Positions 61,286-64,000 of a stretch of 64,000 bases of DNA are shown in pieces. The translations under genes and the position numbers were made by a program. The notes below the pieces were generated by a model. That model was not told the DNA's origin. It did not search any database and saw nothing but the letters and a program-made list of their open reading frames with translations. Numbering within the stretch: position 1 is the first letter of the stretch; the number at the start of each line of letters is the position of its first letter. The stretch comes from Paraburkholderia phosphatilytica (GTDB lineage: Bacteria; Pseudomonadota; Gammaproteobacteria; Burkholderiales; Burkholderiaceae): positions 93,895-157,894 of the forward strand of contig NZ_QQOA01000016.1 in the NCBI RefSeq assembly GCF_003443895.1. The letters run 5' to 3'.

Positions 61286-62284
61286 TCATGCGGCGTGCTG
61301 CTGCGCGCGCTGGCGCTGTTTCTCGGCGTGGGCGAGCGCGGCTTCGCGAACCCACGCGCCGTCGTTGTGCGCTTTCACGCGGGTGGCCAGCCGATCCTTG
61401 TTGCACGGACCGTCACCGTTGACGACGCGCCAGAATTCGTCCCAGTCGATGCTGCCGTAGTCGTGATGGCCGCGCGCTTCGTTCCACTTCAGGTCGGGAT
61501 CGGGCAGCGTGACGCCGAGCACCTTCGCCTGCTCGACGGTCGCATCGACGAACTTCTGGCGCAGATCGTCGTTCGAGATGCGCTTGATGCCCCACTTCGC
61601 CGACTGGTTGCTGTGCACGGAGTCGGCGTCGCTCGGGCCGAACATCATCAGCACCGGCCACCACCAGCGGTTCACCGCCTGCTGCACGAGTTCGCGCTGC
61701 GCGTCGGTGCCTTTCATCATCGCGAGCAGCGAATCGAAGCCCTGGCGCTGGTGAAACGACTCTTCCTTGCAGATGCGGATCATCGCGCGCGCGTACGGAC
61801 CGTAGGTGCAGCGGCACAGCGGGATCTGGTTCATGATCGCCGCGCCGTCCACCAGCCAGCCGATCACGCCGACGTCGGCCCACGTGGGCGTCGGGTAGTT
61901 GAAGATGCTCGAATACTTGGCCTTGCCCGCGTGCAGCGCGTCGACCAGCTGGTCGCGCGAAACGCCGAGCGTCTCGGCCGCGCTATACAGATAGAGACCG
62001 TGGCCCGCTTCGTCCTGGACCTTCGCGAGCAGGATCGCCTTGCGCTTCAGGCTAGGCGCACGCGTGATCCAGTTGCCTTCCGGCAGCATGCCGACGATCT
62101 CCGAGTGCGCGTGCTGGGAGATCTGCCGCACGAGCGTCTTGCGGTAGGCGTCGGGCATCCAGTCCTGCGGTTCGATCTTGCCGTCGGCTTCCATCACGGC
62201 GTCAAAGCGCGCCTGCTCGGGCGTGCTGGCGGCCGCATCGAGCAGCGCGACGTTGCCGGGGATATCCAGTGATTGCGTGTACAT
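61286..62284 (-). CDS. paaA: Phenylacetyl-CoA epoxidase catalytic subunit PaaA
   Basis: 332 residues. PaaA is the di-iron oxygenase that makes the ring 1,2-epoxide of phenylacetyl-CoA. The iron-binding helices hold VQDEAGHGLYLYSAAE (Glu, His) and RICKEESFHQRQGF (Glu, His), with a first Glu in ISQHAHSEIVGMLPEGNW. ATG 62284 gives the family start MYTQSLDIPG. It heads the paaABCDE operon. A TetR operator lies between its -35 and -10 elements. Confidence 0.96.
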   Translation of the reverse strand: MYTQSLDIPGNVALLDAAASTPEQARFDAVMEADGKIEPQDWMPDAYRKTLVRQISQHAHSEIVGMLPEGNWITRAPSLKRKAILLAKVQDEAGHGLYLYSAAETLGVSRDQLVDALHAGKAKYSSIFNYPTPTWADVGVIGWLVDGAAIMNQIPLCRCTYGPYARAMIRICKEESFHQRQGFDSLLAMMKGTDAQRELVQQAVNRWWWPVLMMFGPSDADSVHSNQSAKWGIKRISNDDLRQKFVDATVEQAKVLGVTLPDPDLKWNEARGHHDYGSIDWDEFWRVVNGDGPCNKDRLATRVKAHNDGAWVREAALAHAEKQRQRAQQHAA

Positions 62285-62320
62285 GGGGAACGCTCTCGTC
62301 CGAAGTGATCTGGTCGTCGC

Positions 62321-62348
62321 AGTATAAACCAACCGACCGGTCGGTTAA
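62321..62348 (-). promoter_or_regulatory. paaA promoter with an operator between its elements
   Basis: On the minus strand TTAACC (plus-strand 62343-62348) and TATACT (62321-62326) are 16 bp apart. The perfect palindrome aaccgaccggtcggtt (62331-62346) fills most of the spacer and reaches into the -35, so a bound repressor would block RNA polymerase. Confidence 0.65.
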
Positions 62349-62470
62349 TAAATTTTTTCGAGATTGTCGGTGGGCGTCGGTCTGTCCGCGGCTGGCGGGT
62401 GGTCCGCGGAAGGCGGTTGAGGTTTGCCGATCAGGCAAAATAGCCGCTTTGCCCCGATCCGAACAATCGC

Positions 62471-63739
62471 ATGACCCTTCGATCCCTGACTGCCTGCAGC
62501 GCGCTGCTGGTCTCCCAGCTGTTCGCCATCGCGCCGGCCGCGCACGCCGCCGATGTTTCGCAGCACTGGACTGCCGCCTGGGCCACCGCGCTGCAGCCGA
62601 TTCCGCAGTTGCCGTCGCCGCCGCCGCTCTATCAGGCGCCGGAAGTCGGCGGGCGCACCGTGCGCCAGATCGTTTATCCGACGCTGTCCGGGCAATCGGT
62701 ACGGATTCATCTGAGCAATGCGTATGGTCGGGCGCCGCTCGTGATTGAGCATATGCGTATTGCTCGGGCCGTGGGCGGTGCGGCCGTGGATCCGCGTGCT
62801 GAGGCCGAGGTGCGGTTTGGCGGCAAGGCGACGGTGACGGTGCCGCCGGGCGGCGAAGTGGATAGCGATCCGGTGGCGATCGAGATCACCGCTGACGCGC
62901 CGTATGCGCTGAGCTCGGCGATGGGGCCGGAGCAGAAGATGGTCGCGTGGCACCGGGTGTCGAGTCAGACCAATTACGTGTCCACGCCGGGCGACCATTC
63001 GGCCGACGCGTCGGGCGAAGCGTTTCGTGGACGCTTTACCCACTACGCATGGGTGACGTCGCTGGCAGTGGCGGCGCCTTCTTCCGTCGGCGTGGCGGCG
63101 ATCGGCGATTCGATCACCGACGGGATGCGCTCCACGCTCAACGAAAACCGCCGCTGGCCGGATGCTCTGGCCCGTCGGCTCGAGCAGGAGGGCGACCGCT
63201 CGGTCGGCGTCATCAATCTGGGCATCAGCGGGAACCGGCTGCTGAGCGACTCGCCCTGTTACGGCGACGCGCTCGAGCGCCGCTTCGACCGGGACGTGCT
63301 GCAGCGGCCGGGTGTGCGCGCGGCCGTGGTGCTGATCGGCATCAACGACATCAACTTTCAGTCGATGCCAGCGCGCGCGGGCATCGACTGCGATTTCCCG
63401 CACACGACGGTGACGGCCGCGGATCTGATCGCCGGCTATCAGCGGATCATTGCGGAAGCGCATCGGCACGGCGTGCGGGTGTTCGGCGCGACGCTGACGC
63501 CGGCGTCGCTGCCGGCGCCGCGCGAGGCGATCCGCGAAGCAGCCAATCGCTGGATCCGTACCAGCCATGCGTTCGACGGGGTCGTGGATTTCGATGCGGC
63601 GCTGCGCGATCCGTCCAGCCCCGAACGACTCCAGCGGGGATATGACAGCGGCGACCACATTCATCCGTCCGACAGCGGCTACGTTGCCATGGCTGCCGCA
63701 GTGCCGCTTCAGGAAATCATTGCTGCAGCACGAAAGTGA
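62471..63739 (+). CDS. Exported SGNH/GDSL hydrolase
   Basis: 422 residues. A signal peptide covers about residues 1-26 (ending AAHAAD). Block I of the fold is AIGDSITDGM, with the nucleophile Ser. Block II has GISGNRLL, block III the oxyanion-type LIGINDINF, and the last block DHIHPSDSGY with the Asp and His. The N-terminal part (about residues 30-180) is a separate beta-rich domain. The family deacetylates or cleaves esters; the substrate is unknown. The start at 62471 diverges from paaA with 186 bp between. Confidence 0.87.
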   Translation: MTLRSLTACSALLVSQLFAIAPAAHAADVSQHWTAAWATALQPIPQLPSPPPLYQAPEVGGRTVRQIVYPTLSGQSVRIHLSNAYGRAPLVIEHMRIARAVGGAAVDPRAEAEVRFGGKATVTVPPGGEVDSDPVAIEITADAPYALSSAMGPEQKMVAWHRVSSQTNYVSTPGDHSADASGEAFRGRFTHYAWVTSLAVAAPSSVGVAAIGDSITDGMRSTLNENRRWPDALARRLEQEGDRSVGVINLGISGNRLLSDSPCYGDALERRFDRDVLQRPGVRAAVVLIGINDINFQSMPARAGIDCDFPHTTVTAADLIAGYQRIIAEAHRHGVRVFGATLTPASLPAPREAIREAANRWIRTSHAFDGVVDFDAALRDPSSPERLQRGYDSGDHIHPSDSGYVAMAAAVPLQEIIAAARK

Positions 63740-63768
63740 GCGCTAACAAAATTTGTGCGGGCGAGGGC

Positions 63769-63797
63769 TTGCATCCCAGGCTGGCTTCGCCTATGAT
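63769..63797 (+). promoter_or_regulatory. Upstream promoter (P1) for a stable-RNA operon
   Basis: TTGCAT (63769-63774), 17-bp spacer, TATGAT (63792-63797), then a GC-rich tcgccc discriminator, the signature of stringently controlled promoters. It points off the right edge of the window. Confidence 0.55.
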
Positions 63798-63802
63798 TCG
63801 CC

Positions 63803-63840
63803 CTCTCGTTTGGAACGAGAGCCGCTGCGAGAAACAGCGG
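63803..63840 (+). other. Two adjacent hairpins in the P1 leader
   Basis: ctctcgtt-tgg-aacgagag (63803-63821) is followed at once by ccgctg-cgagaaa-cagcgg (63822-63840). They lie between the two promoters and would be part of the P1 transcript. No T-run follows. Confidence 0.5.
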
Positions 63841-63885
63841 ACGCAAGGTTAGCGGCAGTTTTTAAGCGAAAGCGAAAAAATGTTG

Positions 63886-63914
63886 TTGACGAAGCGGGAA
63901 AGAGTCTTCATAAT
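63886..63914 (+). promoter_or_regulatory. Downstream strong promoter (P2) for a stable-RNA operon
   Basis: TTGACG (63886-63891), 17-bp spacer, CATAAT (63909-63914). An AT-rich stretch (63861-63884) sits where an UP element would. The leader contains tgctgctgatgcagca. Arrangement and leader match rRNA-operon promoters of this group by memory. The gene itself lies outside the window. Confidence 0.6.
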
Positions 63915-64000
63915 CTCGTTTCTCTGCTGCTGATGCAGCAACGCAGCAAACGCCGGGTGGTCCAGTGGTTGAAAGTGGTGGCCCGGGCGGTTTGCGCGAC

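Noticed and set aside
63950..64000. A tRNA gene at the right edge
   Set aside because: The last bases resemble part of a folded leader, but no cloverleaf or acceptor pairing can be closed within the window.
1..64000. CRISPR arrays, prophage genes or intact insertion sequences
   Set aside because: No regularly spaced repeats, cas genes, phage structural genes or transposases were found.

Overview
The window looks like a chromosomal segment of a Burkholderia-type betaproteobacterium, most likely Paraburkholderia or a close relative. The GC content is high throughout. The gene blocks cca / methyltransferase / SDR / folB / ttcA and glmU-glmS, the paaABCDE-tetR operon, a hybrid maeB and DUF2957 lipoproteins are typical of that group. 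The genus is an inference from gene content and order; no rRNA is present to confirm it.

Layout. 1-7.4 kb: housekeeping genes (end of cca, a MidA-like methyltransferase, a pteridine-reductase-like SDR, folB, ttcA, glmU, glmS). 7.4-17.6 kb: an accessory type VI secretion (T6SS) island directly behind glmS. Its rightward half is vgrG, a DUF4123 adaptor, a VasX-like membrane-toxin effector, a DUF6708 membrane protein (probable immunity) and a PAAR gene. Its leftward half is a lipoprotein, a broken Imm71/72-like immunity gene and a second PAAR gene. The right edge cuts into a flavin reductase gene. 18-21.5 kb: small metabolic genes (DUF429, alpha/beta hydrolase, NUDIX, cysteine-cluster protein). 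21.8-30.2 kb: a tripartite RND efflux pump followed by its two-component system. 30.3-37.7 kb: a DMT exporter, an IclR regulator, an NRAMP-like transporter with magnesium-type active-site residues and a long leader, a Mut7-C protein, a 3-hydroxyisobutyrate-dehydrogenase-like enzyme, and a probable free-standing small RNA.

37.8-50.5 kb: OmpW, two DUF2957 lipoproteins, argC, a flavodoxin-like quinone reductase, a YbhB protein, a NarL-type regulator, pyrE, an MFS permease and maeB. 50.5-62.3 kb: an aromatic catabolic region with a fused indolepyruvate ferredoxin oxidoreductase, hpd with a divergent Lrp-type regulator, and paaABCDE with a TetR regulator. The oxidoreductase can in principle make phenylacetyl-CoA from phenylpyruvate, the substrate of the PaaABCDE epoxidase, so these genes may form one route for phenylalanine and tyrosine use. 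The window ends with an SGNH hydrolase and two strong tandem promoters with GC-rich leaders that probably drive a stable-RNA operon just beyond the edge.

The least ordinary features are: the T6SS half-locus with an immunity gene interrupted by one stop codon; the candidate ~60-nt CU-rich small RNA at 37.65 kb; the NRMT-like transporter with a 57-codon upstream gene and structured leader; the Asp-Tyr-Lys SDR beside folB; and matching TetR-type operators at the paaA promoter and upstream of a GNAT gene.
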